From NCBI GenBank assembly GCA_014169315.1, contig AP022133.1, forward strand, positions 2,604,001 to 2,668,000: 64,000 nt of DNA. Direction: 5' to 3'. This DNA is from Enterobacter cloacae (GTDB lineage: Bacteria > Pseudomonadota > Gammaproteobacteria > Enterobacterales > Enterobacteriaceae). Shown here piece by piece: positions 7,902 through 16,030 of the stretch; positions within the stretch are counted from its first letter, which is position 1, and every line of letters starts with the position of its first letter. The notes under the pieces were generated by a model. It did not search any database, had not been told where the DNA came from, and saw nothing but the letters and a program-made list of their open reading frames with translations. A program made the position numbers and the translations under genes.

Positions 7902-9365
7902 TTACCGCTGTGCCGCGTACTGCGCCACCGTAGCTTTCGCTCCTTTTTGCAGTAATGTCTGATAAGCCTTCATCACCGCATCCACAAAAACGGCTTCCTG
8001 CGGTAACTCTTTGCCAAAGATAGTCTCAATGCCCAGTAGCGCTTTCACGCGATTTTCGCCCTCTGGGCTACCGTTTACCGCAGCCTGAATGACCGCCAGT
8101 TGCGGGTCGACCACCTCAATGGCGTTACCCTGCTCATCCACGCCGCCGACATAGCGCATCCAGCCCGCCACGCCCAGCGCCAGCAACGGGAACGGTTTCT
8201 GATGCACCAGATGCCAGTGGACAGAATCCAGCATACGCTGTGGAAGCTTCTGGCTGCCGTCCATCGCGATTTGCCAGGTGCGGTGACGCAGAGCCGGGTT
8301 GCTGTAACGTGCAATCAGCAGATCAGCGTAGCGACCTAAATCAACCCCTTTCACTTTCAGCGTTGGGGCCTGTTCTTTTAGCATTAACGCGTGTGCGGCG
8401 GCGCGGTAGTGCTCATCGGCCATGCAGTCGTTGATGTGCTGGTATCCCGCCAGGTAGCCGAGGTATGCCAGGAAGGAGTGGCTGCCGTTAAGCATACGCA
8501 GCTTCATCTCTTCAAACGGAATAACGTCTGCCACCAGCTCCGCGCCGGCTTTTTCCCACTGCGGACGCCCGGCGACAAAATTGTCTTCAACCACCCACTG
8601 ACGGAACGGTTCACAGGCAACCCCCGCCGGATCGCGTACACCCGTCAGCTGCTCGATTTTATCCAGCGTTTCCGCCGTTACCGCTGGCACGATGCGATCC
8701 ACCATCGTTGACGGGAAGGTCACGTTGGCTTCAATCCAGTCTGCCAGTTCACCGTCAACAGCACGGGCATAGGCGCAGGTCACATTGCGCATCACGTGGC
8801 CATTCTCTGGCATGTTGTCGCAGGACATCACGCTAAAAGCAGGCAGGCCCGCCGCTTTACGACGCGCCAGCGCTTCAACCACAACGCCCGGAGCAGATTT
8901 TGGCTGGTGAACATTTTGCAGGTCGGCAGCAATTAACGGGTGATCGAGCATCAGTTTCCCGGTCGCCGGTGAGTGGCAGTATCCTTTTTCGGTGATGGTC
9001 AGTGAAACAATGGCCACCTGCGGTTCGCACATCGCCGCCAGCACGGCTTCCAGCCCGTCAACCTGCGCATGCAGCGCTTTTTTGACAACGCCAACCACAC
9101 GAGATGTCCATGCATCGGCGGACATCTCCGCCACGGTGTAAAGGTTATCCTGTGCCTTCAGATCGGCAATTTGCTGTTCGCCACCAATCAGGTTAACTTC
9201 GCAGTAACCCCAGTCGCTGCCGTGTTCAGCGGCGAGAATGTCGGTATACACCGCCTGGTGCGCACGGTGAAATGCACCAAACCCTAAATGAACAATGCGT
9301 GCCCTGAGGCTATCGCGATCGTACTGAGGAAGGGTCGCTTTCGCCTGTAATAACCGGTTTTCCAT
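7902..9365 (-). CDS. ydfI: Mannitol dehydrogenase-family oxidoreductase YdfI (fructuronate/mannonate reductase type)
   Basis: Long-chain polyol dehydrogenase of the UxuB type, interconverting D-fructuronate and D-mannonate with NAD(H). At 487 residues it matches YdfI (486) and UxuB. The N-terminal nucleotide segment [15 protein letters not shown] is near residue 26-40, and the C-terminal domain carries the family block [16 protein letters not shown] with the catalytic-type Lys upstream ([14 protein letters not shown]). It follows rspA, rspB and ydfJ on the same strand but has a 224-bp leader of its own with a candidate RspR operator. The substrate is inferred from family and neighbours. Confidence 0.9.
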   Translation of the reverse strand: MENRLLQAKATLPQYDRDSLRARIVHLGFGAFHRAHQAVYTDILAAEHGSDWGYCEVNLIGGEQQIADLKAQDNLYTVAEMSADAWTSRVVGVVKKALHAQVDGLEAVLAAMCEPQVAIVSLTITEKGYCHSPATGKLMLDHPLIAADLQNVHQPKSAPGVVVEALARRKAAGLPAFSVMSCDNMPENGHVMRNVTCAYARAVDGELADWIEANVTFPSTMVDRIVPAVTAETLDKIEQLTGVRDPAGVACEPFRQWVVEDNFVAGRPQWEKAGAELVADVIPFEEMKLRMLNGSHSFLAYLGYLAGYQHINDCMADEHYRAAAHALMLKEQAPTLKVKGVDLGRYADLLIARYSNPALRHRTWQIAMDGSQKLPQRMLDSVHWHLVHQKPFPLLALGVAGWMRYVGGVDEQGNAIEVVDPQLAVIQAAVNGSPEGENRVKALLGIETIFGKELPQEAVFVDAVMKAYQTLLQKGAKATVAQYAAQR

Positions 9366-9451
9366 GATTGAGACTCGTTAAGTAAAGAAAGCTGTGATCC
9401 ACTGCCGCCCTCTTACCGGAGCGGCAGCGCCTGTTGACTACACCAACTAGA

Positions 9452-9461
9452 ATGGTAGATG
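9452..9461 (+). promoter_or_regulatory. Candidate RspR operator upstream of ydfI
   Basis: ATGGTAGATG, 87 bases upstream of the ydfI start within the ydfJ-ydfI spacer. It shares the core ATGGTAG with the rspR and rspA leaders. A weaker inverted copy, CCATCAACCATACGG, lies at about 9479-9493. Confidence 0.4.
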
Positions 9462-9589
9462 TCGTAAAAAAATATCTGCCATCAACCATACGGATACTTC
9501 AGATTCATATATTGATTTATATTAACTTTTGTCCATGTGGTGTGACACGAGCAAAAAGTTGTGTGACAAGTACCTCAAGATATAAACCA

Positions 9590-10957
9590 TCAGCGGCGTG
9601 AAGAGAGCGCCCCGTACCCGACAGATCCGTGACGCGGGGCTTCAGCCGCGTCTTCCGCCAAACTCAAATCCCGGTCACGCACTTCTGGCATCAGGATGGC
9701 GGACACCAGCCCAATCACGGAGTACGCTACCAGCATTGCGACAATCGGCCACCAGGAGCCGGTCATATTGCAGAAGATCCCCGCCAGTACCGGGCCGAAA
9801 CCAACCGCCACCAGACCACCCGCCTCTTTTGAGATAGCCATCCGGGTAAAGCGATTACGCGAACCGAACATTTCCGCCATCGTGATGTTTTCCAGCGCGA
9901 ACAGCCCCAGTACCGCCACGTTATGAATCACAATCATGGAGAGCATAATGACGCCTGGTGCATAGCTTTTATCGACGATTACCGACAGCATTGGGTACGC
10001 CAGGATAATGGCCGAGATATTCAGAATAATGTACGGTAAACGACGCCCGACTTTATCGGACAGCCAGCCCAGCAGCGGGATGGAGAGGAAGCCCAGGATG
10101 GAGCTTATCATCAGCGCATCGGTTGGGATCGCTTTATCGAACAAGAGCGTCTGTACCAGATAACCAGCGAGGAACGTCTGGATCAGGCCGGAGTTCCCCG
10201 CCTGGCCAAAGCGCAGACCGGTCGCCAGCCAGAACGATTTGCTCTTAAACATCGCCCCCAGCGACGTATCCGGGGCGGCAGTTTCAGCGTCGTTCACTTT
10301 CTCAAATACCGGGCTTTCTTTAAGGTTCATTCGCAGCCAGATGGCAAAGATCATCACCACCACACTGGCGAGGAACGGCACGCGCCAGCCCCAGGCGAGC
10401 AACTCTTCGCGGTCAAGGGCAAAGAACATCACCGCCCAGATGGCCGTTGCACTCAGCGTTCCGCAGTTGGTGCCCATCGCCACCAGCGAGGAGATGATGC
10501 CGCGTTTTCCTTTTGGTGCGTACTCTGCCAGCATGGTTCCTGCCCCGGAGATTTCCGCCCCGGCCCCCAGCCCCTGAATAATACGCAGCGTGACTAACAG
10601 AACAGGTGCAAAAATCCCTATCTGCGCATAGGTTGGCAATACACCAATCAGGGTCGTACAGATCCCCATCATGGTAATGGTGATAAACAGCACCTTCTTA
10701 CGCCCGATGCTGTCGCCCATCCTGCCGAAGATAAACGCGCCGACGATGCGGGCAATATAGCCTGCGCCGTAGGTGCCCATCGCCAGAATCAGCGCCATTG
10801 CCGCAGACTGTTCCGGGAAGAAGATTTCGTGGAATACCAGCGCGGCACCCAGTGAGTAAAGCTGAAAATCCATGAACTCCAGCGCGGTACCCAGCCAGCC
10901 TGAAACGGCGGCTTTCACCAGATCGGAGGTTGTTCTTTGAGGTTGTACTTGCGTCAT
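9590..10957 (-). CDS. ydfJ: MFS sugar-acid transporter YdfJ (metabolite:H+ symporter family), intact
   Basis: Twelve-helix inner-membrane transporter of the MHS branch of the major facilitator superfamily, 455 residues. The loop 2-3 signature GRMGDSIGRKKVL and its repeat in the second half (GWLSDKVGRRLPY) are both present; hydrophobic segments run throughout. It lies 73 bp downstream of rspB and is probably the uptake system for the sugar acid degraded by RspA, RspB and YdfI. In E. coli K-12 this gene is split by the Qin prophage; here it is whole. The substrate is unknown from sequence. Confidence 0.88.
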   Translation of the reverse strand: MTQVQPQRTTSDLVKAAVSGWLGTALEFMDFQLYSLGAALVFHEIFFPEQSAAMALILAMGTYGAGYIARIVGAFIFGRMGDSIGRKKVLFITITMMGICTTLIGVLPTYAQIGIFAPVLLVTLRIIQGLGAGAEISGAGTMLAEYAPKGKRGIISSLVAMGTNCGTLSATAIWAVMFFALDREELLAWGWRVPFLASVVVMIFAIWLRMNLKESPVFEKVNDAETAAPDTSLGAMFKSKSFWLATGLRFGQAGNSGLIQTFLAGYLVQTLLFDKAIPTDALMISSILGFLSIPLLGWLSDKVGRRLPYIILNISAIILAYPMLSVIVDKSYAPGVIMLSMIVIHNVAVLGLFALENITMAEMFGSRNRFTRMAISKEAGGLVAVGFGPVLAGIFCNMTGSWWPIVAMLVAYSVIGLVSAILMPEVRDRDLSLAEDAAEAPRHGSVGYGALSSRR

Positions 10958-11030
10958 AATGGCTATCTCTGAAAGGTAAGATGCGTACCACTCAGAGCCT
11001 GTCTGTGCAGGCTCTTAACCGCGTGAATTA

Positions 11031-12050
11031 TTATTGGCCGAACGTGAGCAAGACTTTGCAGCACTGCCGCTGGTCTTTCTCAAACAGTTCGAGGGCGTCT
11101 GTTACGTGGTGATAGTCAAAAGTATGGGTAATCAGTTTTTCAGGGTCGATCAGCCCCTTTTCCAGCCAGCCGATAACGACCGGGAATTTGTTAGCATTCA
11201 GGCGCGAGGAGAATATCGCCAGTTCTTTGCCGGTGATCCCCTGCTGAACAATCTGGCTCGGTTCACTGGAAAAGCCCATCAGCACAATGCGGGCTGCCGG
11301 GGAGGCCAGGGTAATGGCTTCCTGCAAAATAGACGGATGACAGGCGGCATCAATGATTAACGTCGGTTTGATCCCTTTCTCCTCCAGGGCTGCCTGTAAT
11401 GACTGTTCGCCGTTATTCAACACCCAGTCCGCGCCGCTGCGCTGAGCCATCGCCAGGCGTTCGTCAATGCGGTCAACGACGATAACCTGCTTCACCTTGT
11501 AGACCCCCTTCAGCGCCTGCACGGTAACCAGCCCCATTGGGCCTGCGCCGTAGATCAGCGCAATATCCTGTTCGGTGGGTTTCGCCTGGCCCGTTACGTT
11601 GGCAGCAATGGTGAATGGCTCAACCATCACGGCATGTTTGTCCGGGATCGCGTCCGGGATTGGCCAGGCGTTTTTAGCGGGCACAACCGCGTATTCGCTG
11701 AACCCACCGTCACGGTGGACGCCCAGCACCACGAGCGAAGTACAGACGTTGGGTTTGCCGACGGAACATGGGTAACAGTGACCACAGCTGATCACCGGGT
11801 CAACCGAAACGCGCTGACCCAGACGGGCGTGCTCAACGCCCTCGCCCACAGCATCAATGACGCCAAAAAATTCATGACCGATTACGCGTGGATATCTGGC
11901 GAACGGGTTATGACCACGGTAGATATGGCTGTCTGAACCGCAGATCCCGGCGAGCCTGATTTTGACGCGCACGTCATCTGCACCAGGCGTCGGGAGTGGA
12001 CGCTCTTCAATCACCAGTGCGTTCGGTTGTTGGATCACTACGCTTTTCAT
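11031..12050 (-). CDS. rspB: Zinc alcohol dehydrogenase-family protein RspB
   Basis: Medium-chain zinc dehydrogenase of 339 residues, probably oxidising a hexonate such as L-gulonate to the keto acid (substrate inferred from related clusters). Catalytic zinc ligands are in AGICGSDSH and GHEFFG; the structural zinc lobe is CGHCYPCSVGKPNVC. The cofactor motif YGAGPMGL is at about 170. I chose the ATG at 12050, preceded by AGGAA and giving the E. coli length, over an in-frame ATG nine codons upstream that would overlap rspA. It starts 14 nt after the rspA stop, so the two form one operon. Confidence 0.94.
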   Translation of the reverse strand: MKSVVIQQPNALVIEERPLPTPGADDVRVKIRLAGICGSDSHIYRGHNPFARYPRVIGHEFFGVIDAVGEGVEHARLGQRVSVDPVISCGHCYPCSVGKPNVCTSLVVLGVHRDGGFSEYAVVPAKNAWPIPDAIPDKHAVMVEPFTIAANVTGQAKPTEQDIALIYGAGPMGLVTVQALKGVYKVKQVIVVDRIDERLAMAQRSGADWVLNNGEQSLQAALEEKGIKPTLIIDAACHPSILQEAITLASPAARIVLMGFSSEPSQIVQQGITGKELAIFSSRLNANKFPVVIGWLEKGLIDPEKLITHTFDYHHVTDALELFEKDQRQCCKVLLTFGQ

Positions 12051-12064
12051 CGTTCGTTCCTCGT

Positions 12065-13279
12065 TTACCAGTTCCACAGCGTGCCATCTTCAAGACGAGC
12101 CACCGGCAGGTAGGCGGGATCATACGGGTATTTCGCCGCCCGTTTTTCGTCAAACTCAATGCCCAGCCCGGGTTTATCACCCGGGTGCATATAACCGTTA
12201 TCGAAGCGCCAGCTGTGCGGGAAGACCTCCAGCATCTGCTCCGAATAACCCATATATTCCTGTACGCCAAAGTTCGGTACCCACAGGTCAAAATGCAGTG
12301 CGGCAGCGTGACAAACTGGTGATAAATCCGACGGACCGTGCGAGCCGGTACGCACCTGGTAGAGTGACGCGAAGTCCGCAATGCGGCGCATCCCGGTGAT
12401 CCCCCCTGCGTGAGTAATGGTGGTACGGATATAGTCGATAAGCTGTTCTTCAATCAGCTGTTTGCAGTCCCAGATACTGTTGAACACCTCCCCCACGGCA
12501 ATAGGCGTGACGGTGTGCTGGCGGATCAGACGGAAACACGCCTGGTTTTCCGCAGGTGTTGGGTCTTCCATCCAGAACATACGGAAGTCTTCGATGCTCT
12601 TACCGAAACGCGCCGCTTCGATTGGCGTCAGACGGTGGTGCATGTCGTGCAGCAGGTGTTCATTAAAACCAAATTGACTTCGCACCGCATCAAACAGCTT
12701 CGGCGTGAAATCGAGGTATTTTTCGGTGGACCACAGCTGCTCTTCCGGCCAGTCGCCTTTGGTCGCTGGCTCGTAGGCCAGCCCTTTTCCTTTAGACATA
12801 CCGTAGGTGGTTTTCATACCCGGTACACCGCACTGGACGCGGATCGCCTTAAAGCCCATCTCTTTGTGACGGGCGTAATCTTCCAGTACGTCGTCGATGG
12901 TGTGCCCGGTGGTGTGACAATAAACCATCACCCCTTCGCGGGATGCGCCCCCCAACAGCTGGTAGAGTGGCATATTGGCCGCTTTGGCTTTGATGTCCCA
13001 GAGCGCCATGTCGACGGCCGAAATCGCCGACATGGTGACCGGCCCACGACGCCAGTAAGCGCCTTTATAGAAGAACTGCCAGATATCTTCTATGCGGTGC
13101 GCATCGCGGCCAATCAGCTGCGGACACAGGTGATCTTTCAGGTAAGAGGCAACGGAGAGTTCACGTCCGTTCAGTGTGGCATCGCCAAAACCGACAATGC
13201 CCTCATCGGTGGTGATCTTAAGGGTGACAAAGTTACGCCCCGGGCAGGTAACAAAAACTTCAGCCCCGACAATCTTCAT
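12065..13279 (-). CDS. rspA: D-mannonate dehydratase-type enolase superfamily protein RspA
   Basis: Mandelate racemase/enolase superfamily member, 404 residues, in the mannonate dehydratase subgroup; RspA proteins dehydrate D-mannonate or D-gluconate, some with low activity, to 2-keto-3-deoxygluconate. N-terminal capping domain about 1-115 ([21 protein letters not shown]), then the barrel with metal ligands in [19 protein letters not shown] and AVGEVFNS, and the late His in [20 protein letters not shown]. It is the first gene of rspA-rspB-ydfJ(-ydfI), with a candidate RspR operator in its leader. Confidence 0.94.
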   Translation of the reverse strand: MKIVGAEVFVTCPGRNFVTLKITTDEGIVGFGDATLNGRELSVASYLKDHLCPQLIGRDAHRIEDIWQFFYKGAYWRRGPVTMSAISAVDMALWDIKAKAANMPLYQLLGGASREGVMVYCHTTGHTIDDVLEDYARHKEMGFKAIRVQCGVPGMKTTYGMSKGKGLAYEPATKGDWPEEQLWSTEKYLDFTPKLFDAVRSQFGFNEHLLHDMHHRLTPIEAARFGKSIEDFRMFWMEDPTPAENQACFRLIRQHTVTPIAVGEVFNSIWDCKQLIEEQLIDYIRTTITHAGGITGMRRIADFASLYQVRTGSHGPSDLSPVCHAAALHFDLWVPNFGVQEYMGYSEQMLEVFPHSWRFDNGYMHPGDKPGLGIEFDEKRAAKYPYDPAYLPVARLEDGTLWNW

Positions 13280-13331
13280 GATCCAGTTCCTTACATCGCT
13301 CGTTGTGATGCAGGAAATTTATCCAACTGCA

Positions 13332-13341
13332 CTACTACCAT
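13332..13341 (-). promoter_or_regulatory. Candidate RspR operator upstream of rspA
   Basis: ATGGTAGTAG on the minus strand, 53 bases upstream of the rspA start, matching the rspR (7132) and ydfI (9452) motifs in the core ATGGTAG. It lies in the rspA promoter region. Confidence 0.45.
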
Positions 13342-13390
13342 ACAAGTATTGCGATCAAAAAATCAGCGAGAGATCACAAATTATGGGGGC

Positions 13391-13717
13391 TTACGCCCGC
13401 CCCCAGCCCGCGACAATAATCAGCATACCGCACAGTGCAACCAGCGCGCCGGCCCAGTCATACAGGCTGAGTCTGACGCCATCAACAACGCGCAGCCACA
13501 GCAGTGCGGTACAGACGTAGACACCACCGTACGCCGCATAGACGCGTCCACTGGCTGCCGGATGCAGCGTTAATAGCCAGACAAACAACGCCAGCGCAAT
13601 ACCCGCAGGCACCAGTAACATCACCGATGCCCCCTTCTTCAGCCACAGCCAGGGCAGGAAGCATCCGAGAATTTCACACAGTGCGGTGGCAAAAAAAAGC
13701 AGCGTCGTCTTAATCAT
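13391..13717 (-). CDS. ynfA: YnfA, small four-helix inner-membrane protein (SMR-like)
   Basis: UPF0060 family membrane protein of 108 residues with four hydrophobic helices; homologues act as small multidrug efflux proteins. The start [13 protein letters not shown] at 13717 matches the E. coli length; the ATG three codons upstream is also in frame. Conserved segments [18 protein letters not shown] and [16 protein letters not shown] are present. It is a monocistronic gene divergent from ynfB. Confidence 0.93.
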   Translation of the reverse strand: MIKTTLLFFATALCEILGCFLPWLWLKKGASVMLLVPAGIALALFVWLLTLHPAASGRVYAAYGGVYVCTALLWLRVVDGVRLSLYDWAGALVALCGMLIIVAGWGRA

Positions 13718-13870
13718 TTTGGACATTACGTGAGGATTGATTTAACTATCATACCTGATAATGCCCTTTACTTTTCAATACCTGCGGCGTGGGTATGACG
13801 CCATTTCGGTTTGATGTAGAATCGGGACTGGGTAACTTAATTTTCTGCGCCCATTAAAAAAGGAAACGCT

Positions 13871-14209
13871 ATGACTACATTAAGCAAACGCCTTTGTCTG
13901 ACAGCCCTGCTGGCGCTGTCATCGTTCGCCTTTGCCGCAACGGCTACAGCCGAAACCAGCAAACTCATTATTGAGTCTGGTGATAGCGCGCAGAGCCGTC
14001 AGAACGCTGCGATGGACAAAGAACAATGGAATGACACCCGTAACCTTCGTCAGAAGGTCAACAAACGTGCTGAAAAAGAGTGGGATAAAGAAGATGTTGC
14101 TTTTGATGCACGTGACAAGTGTCAGCAAAGTGCAAACGTCAATGCCTACTGGGAGCCAAACACACTGCGCTGCCTGGATCGCCGTACTGGCCGCACGGTT
14201 GCACCTTAA
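13871..14209 (+). CDS. ynfB: YnfB, small periplasmic protein (UPF0482)
   Basis: Protein of 112 residues with a clear Sec signal peptide ([23 protein letters not shown], cleavage near residue 27) and a charged mature domain with a conserved Cys pair (DKCQQS and TLRCLD). Function unknown. Start supported by AAAGGAAACGCT upstream. Its TAA overlaps the speG ATG by one base (TAATG), so the two are cotranscribed and translationally coupled. Confidence 0.92.
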   Translation: MTTLSKRLCLTALLALSSFAFAATATAETSKLIIESGDSAQSRQNAAMDKEQWNDTRNLRQKVNKRAEKEWDKEDVAFDARDKCQQSANVNAYWEPNTLRCLDRRTGRTVAP

Positions 14210-14769
14210 TGTCGGGCATAAGTGACATTAAATTGCGTCCGCTGGAGCGTGAAGACCTGCGCTTTGTTCACCAGCTCGACAACAACGCCAGCGTGATGCG
14301 TTACTGGTTCGAAGAGCCATACGAGGCGTTTGTGGAGTTGTCGGATCTTTATGACAAGCACATCCACGATCAGAGCGAACGCCGTTTTGTGGTGGAGTGC
14401 AAAGGTGAAAAAGCCGGTCTGGTCGAGCTGGTTGAGATCAACCACGTCCACCGTCGGGCGGAATTCCAGATAATCATTTCGCCGGAGCATCAGGGGAAAG
14501 GTCTCGCCTCGCGGGCAGCAAAGCTGGCGATGGATTACGGGTTCAACGTATTAAACCTGTATAAGCTCTATCTTATTGTTGATAAAGAGAATGAAAAAGC
14601 GATCCATATCTACCGCAAGCTTGGCTTTATGGTGGAAGGTGAACTGATCCATGAGTTCTTTATCAATGGTGAATACCGCAACACCATCCGCATGTGTATC
14701 TTCCAGCACCAGCATCTGGCCGGGCACAAAGCATCCGGCACGACTCAACTGAAAGCGACCGCGCAGTAA
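14209..14769 (+). CDS. speG: Spermidine N1-acetyltransferase SpeG
   Basis: GNAT-fold enzyme that acetylates spermidine and spermine with acetyl-CoA, detoxifying excess polyamines. The start [16 protein letters not shown] at 14209 gives 186 residues, like E. coli. The CoA-binding motif [15 protein letters not shown] is at about 85-99; the acidic polyamine-binding segment [17 protein letters not shown] is at 33-50. It is coupled to ynfB, and its stop codon lies in the loop of the following terminator. Confidence 0.97.
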   Translation: MSGISDIKLRPLEREDLRFVHQLDNNASVMRYWFEEPYEAFVELSDLYDKHIHDQSERRFVVECKGEKAGLVELVEINHVHRRAEFQIIISPEHQGKGLASRAAKLAMDYGFNVLNLYKLYLIVDKENEKAIHIYRKLGFMVEGELIHEFFINGEYRNTIRMCIFQHQHLAGHKASGTTQLKATAQ

Positions 14770-14784
14770 ACTGCGCGGTTTTTT
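14759..14784 (+). terminator. Rho-independent terminator of ynfB-speG
   Basis: CCGCGCAG/CTGCGCGG stem with loop TAAA (the speG stop) and six T. The next gene, ynfC, ends just beyond on the opposite strand. Confidence 0.9.
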
Positions 14785-14785
14785 C

Positions 14786-15496
14786 TTAATAGTAATCAAT
14801 ACTGTTTTTTATGGTGTATTTGTGCTCAACGGCGGGTTTGACGCTGTCGTCGATGATCATCAGATCGCAACTCACCGGGTTATTGTGACGGTCGTAATCG
14901 CAGCTCTGCTTCACATTTCCCAGCGGCTTATCGTTTAGTGTGCTCACCGCCGTATAATCCATTCGCTTGCGCAAATCCTTTGACGGTGTCGACTGCACGG
15001 ACAAGTGCTGTTCGCCGGAAACCGTCGTTTTACCCAGCGGGTAACCGTCGGCATCGTAGCGGTACTTCACTTCCATCTCTTTTCCGTGTGCTGCCACCAC
15101 AAAGCCGTTGTCGTCAGTGTCCCACGTCACGCCCGCCGACGGTAATTCAGCCAGCTGACATTTCCCCTGCAGCTTCACTTTGCGCTGCTGTGTTTCAGCA
15201 TCAAGGTAGTAGTTGGCATCCAGTACCAGCGCGACGCCCGTATTATTTTCCAGGTCGTGCAGCTCCAGCGTATCGAAGCACCCTTCCGATGACATCGTGC
15301 CAGTCACCTGTTTGGATACCTCACCTTTGTCGTTGAACAGCGTCTGGGAAAAGTCTTTAACCGGCCCGCGCAGTGGGTCAAAATCAAATTCGTTCGAGAA
15401 GCTCGCCATCTCAGGCGTAAACGACAGCGGCGCAGAGTTGTTATCACACCCCACCAGTGCCGTTGCCAGTAACGTTATCACTGCGTATTTCTTCAC
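14786..15496 (-). CDS. ynfC: YnfC, outer-membrane-type lipoprotein (UPF0257)
   Basis: Lipoprotein of unknown function. A GTG start at 15496 gives 236 residues, the E. coli length, and places the lipobox cysteine at residue 17 (ALVGC), exactly as in the family; the in-frame ATG at 15532 would add 12 residues and has no better ribosome site. The residue after Cys is Asp in the GTG-start model (C-D-N), which by the +2 rule favours inner-membrane retention, so final location is uncertain. The mature part is conserved (SFTPEMASFSNEFDFDPLRGPVKDF). Convergent with speG. Confidence 0.9.
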   Translation of the reverse strand: MKKYAVITLLATALVGCDNNSAPLSFTPEMASFSNEFDFDPLRGPVKDFSQTLFNDKGEVSKQVTGTMSSEGCFDTLELHDLENNTGVALVLDANYYLDAETQQRKVKLQGKCQLAELPSAGVTWDTDDNGFVVAAHGKEMEVKYRYDADGYPLGKTTVSGEQHLSVQSTPSKDLRKRMDYTAVSTLNDKPLGNVKQSCDYDRHNNPVSCDLMIIDDSVKPAVEHKYTIKNSIDYY

Positions 15497-15601
15497 ATCA
15501 TTTACCGATACAGGGAGATTATTCCCAATCATATTAGCAAATACAGATGTTTACACGATCCCTGCTAAAATTAATCTACACACAGAGAAAAGGAGCGACA
15601 G

Positions 15602-15895
15602 ATGAAACGGTTACCCTGGATTACCGCCCTGCTGTTAATGAGTGTTTCAACGGCCACTCTGGCCGCCCCGGATTCCTGCGAGCGCGTGAAGAGCGACATT
15701 CAGCAGAAAATCATCAACAACGGTGTACCAGAGTCCGGCTTTACGCTGAGCATCGTGCCAAACGATCAGGCCGACCAACCGGATGCACAGGTGGTTGGTC
15801 ATTGTGCCAGTGATACTTTTAAAATCTTGTACACCCGCACAGGGAACAGCGCAGCTTCAGGCACTCAGGACAATGCGCAAGGTGAACCTCAGTGA
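15602..15895 (+). CDS. ynfD: YnfD, small exported protein (DUF1161)
   Basis: Protein of 97 residues with a Sec signal peptide (MKRLPWITALLLMSVSTATLAA, cleavage about residue 22) followed by a DUF1161 domain with two cysteines (PDSCERV and VGHCASD) likely to form a disulfide. Function unknown. AAAGGAGCGACAG precedes the ATG. It is followed by the ynfE regulatory region. Confidence 0.92.
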   Translation: MKRLPWITALLLMSVSTATLAAPDSCERVKSDIQQKIINNGVPESGFTLSIVPNDQADQPDAQVVGHCASDTFKILYTRTGNSAASGTQDNAQGEPQ

Positions 15896-15920
15896 TTTTT
15901 AGGCACCAGTACCCCTTGAA

Positions 15921-15934
15921 TTGATGAGGATTAA
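15921..15934 (+). promoter_or_regulatory. Candidate FNR site upstream of ynfE
   Basis: TTGATGAGGATTAA fits the FNR consensus TTGAT-N4-ATCAA with one mismatch. It is 97 bases upstream of the ynfE start; the E. coli ynf operon is FNR-activated. Confidence 0.55.
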
Positions 15935-15959
15935 TATTTAATACCGCCAAATAAGTAAC

Positions 15960-16029
15960 ACTCACCCCATCATTAGCCCGGTTTTAATAACGGGAGAAAA
16001 TAATACGTAACAGCAATGATGGGGTGAGT
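15960..16029 (+). promoter_or_regulatory. Perfect 15-bp inverted repeat sequestering the ynfE ribosome-binding site
   Basis: ACTCACCCCATCATT at 15960-15974 is the exact reverse complement of AATGATGGGGTGAGT at 16015-16029, which ends one base before the ynfE ATG. The only plausible Shine-Dalgarno sequence (GGGGTGAG) is completely inside the right arm. The 40-base loop holds a smaller CCCG/CGGG hairpin at about 15977-15994. In RNA this should close translation initiation unless the left arm is excluded or unfolded. A regulatory role is inference; the symmetry is exact. Confidence 0.7.
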
Positions 16030-16030
16030 C

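Noticed and set aside
12410..13573. 387-codon plus-strand ORF opposite rspA
   Set aside because: Long only because of the GC-rich antisense frame of rspA; no domain recognised.
15960..16030. Molybdenum-cofactor riboswitch before ynfE
   Set aside because: The element is a simple long stem around a small hairpin; I cannot find the multi-helix consensus of the Moco RNA motif, so I report only the inverted repeat.
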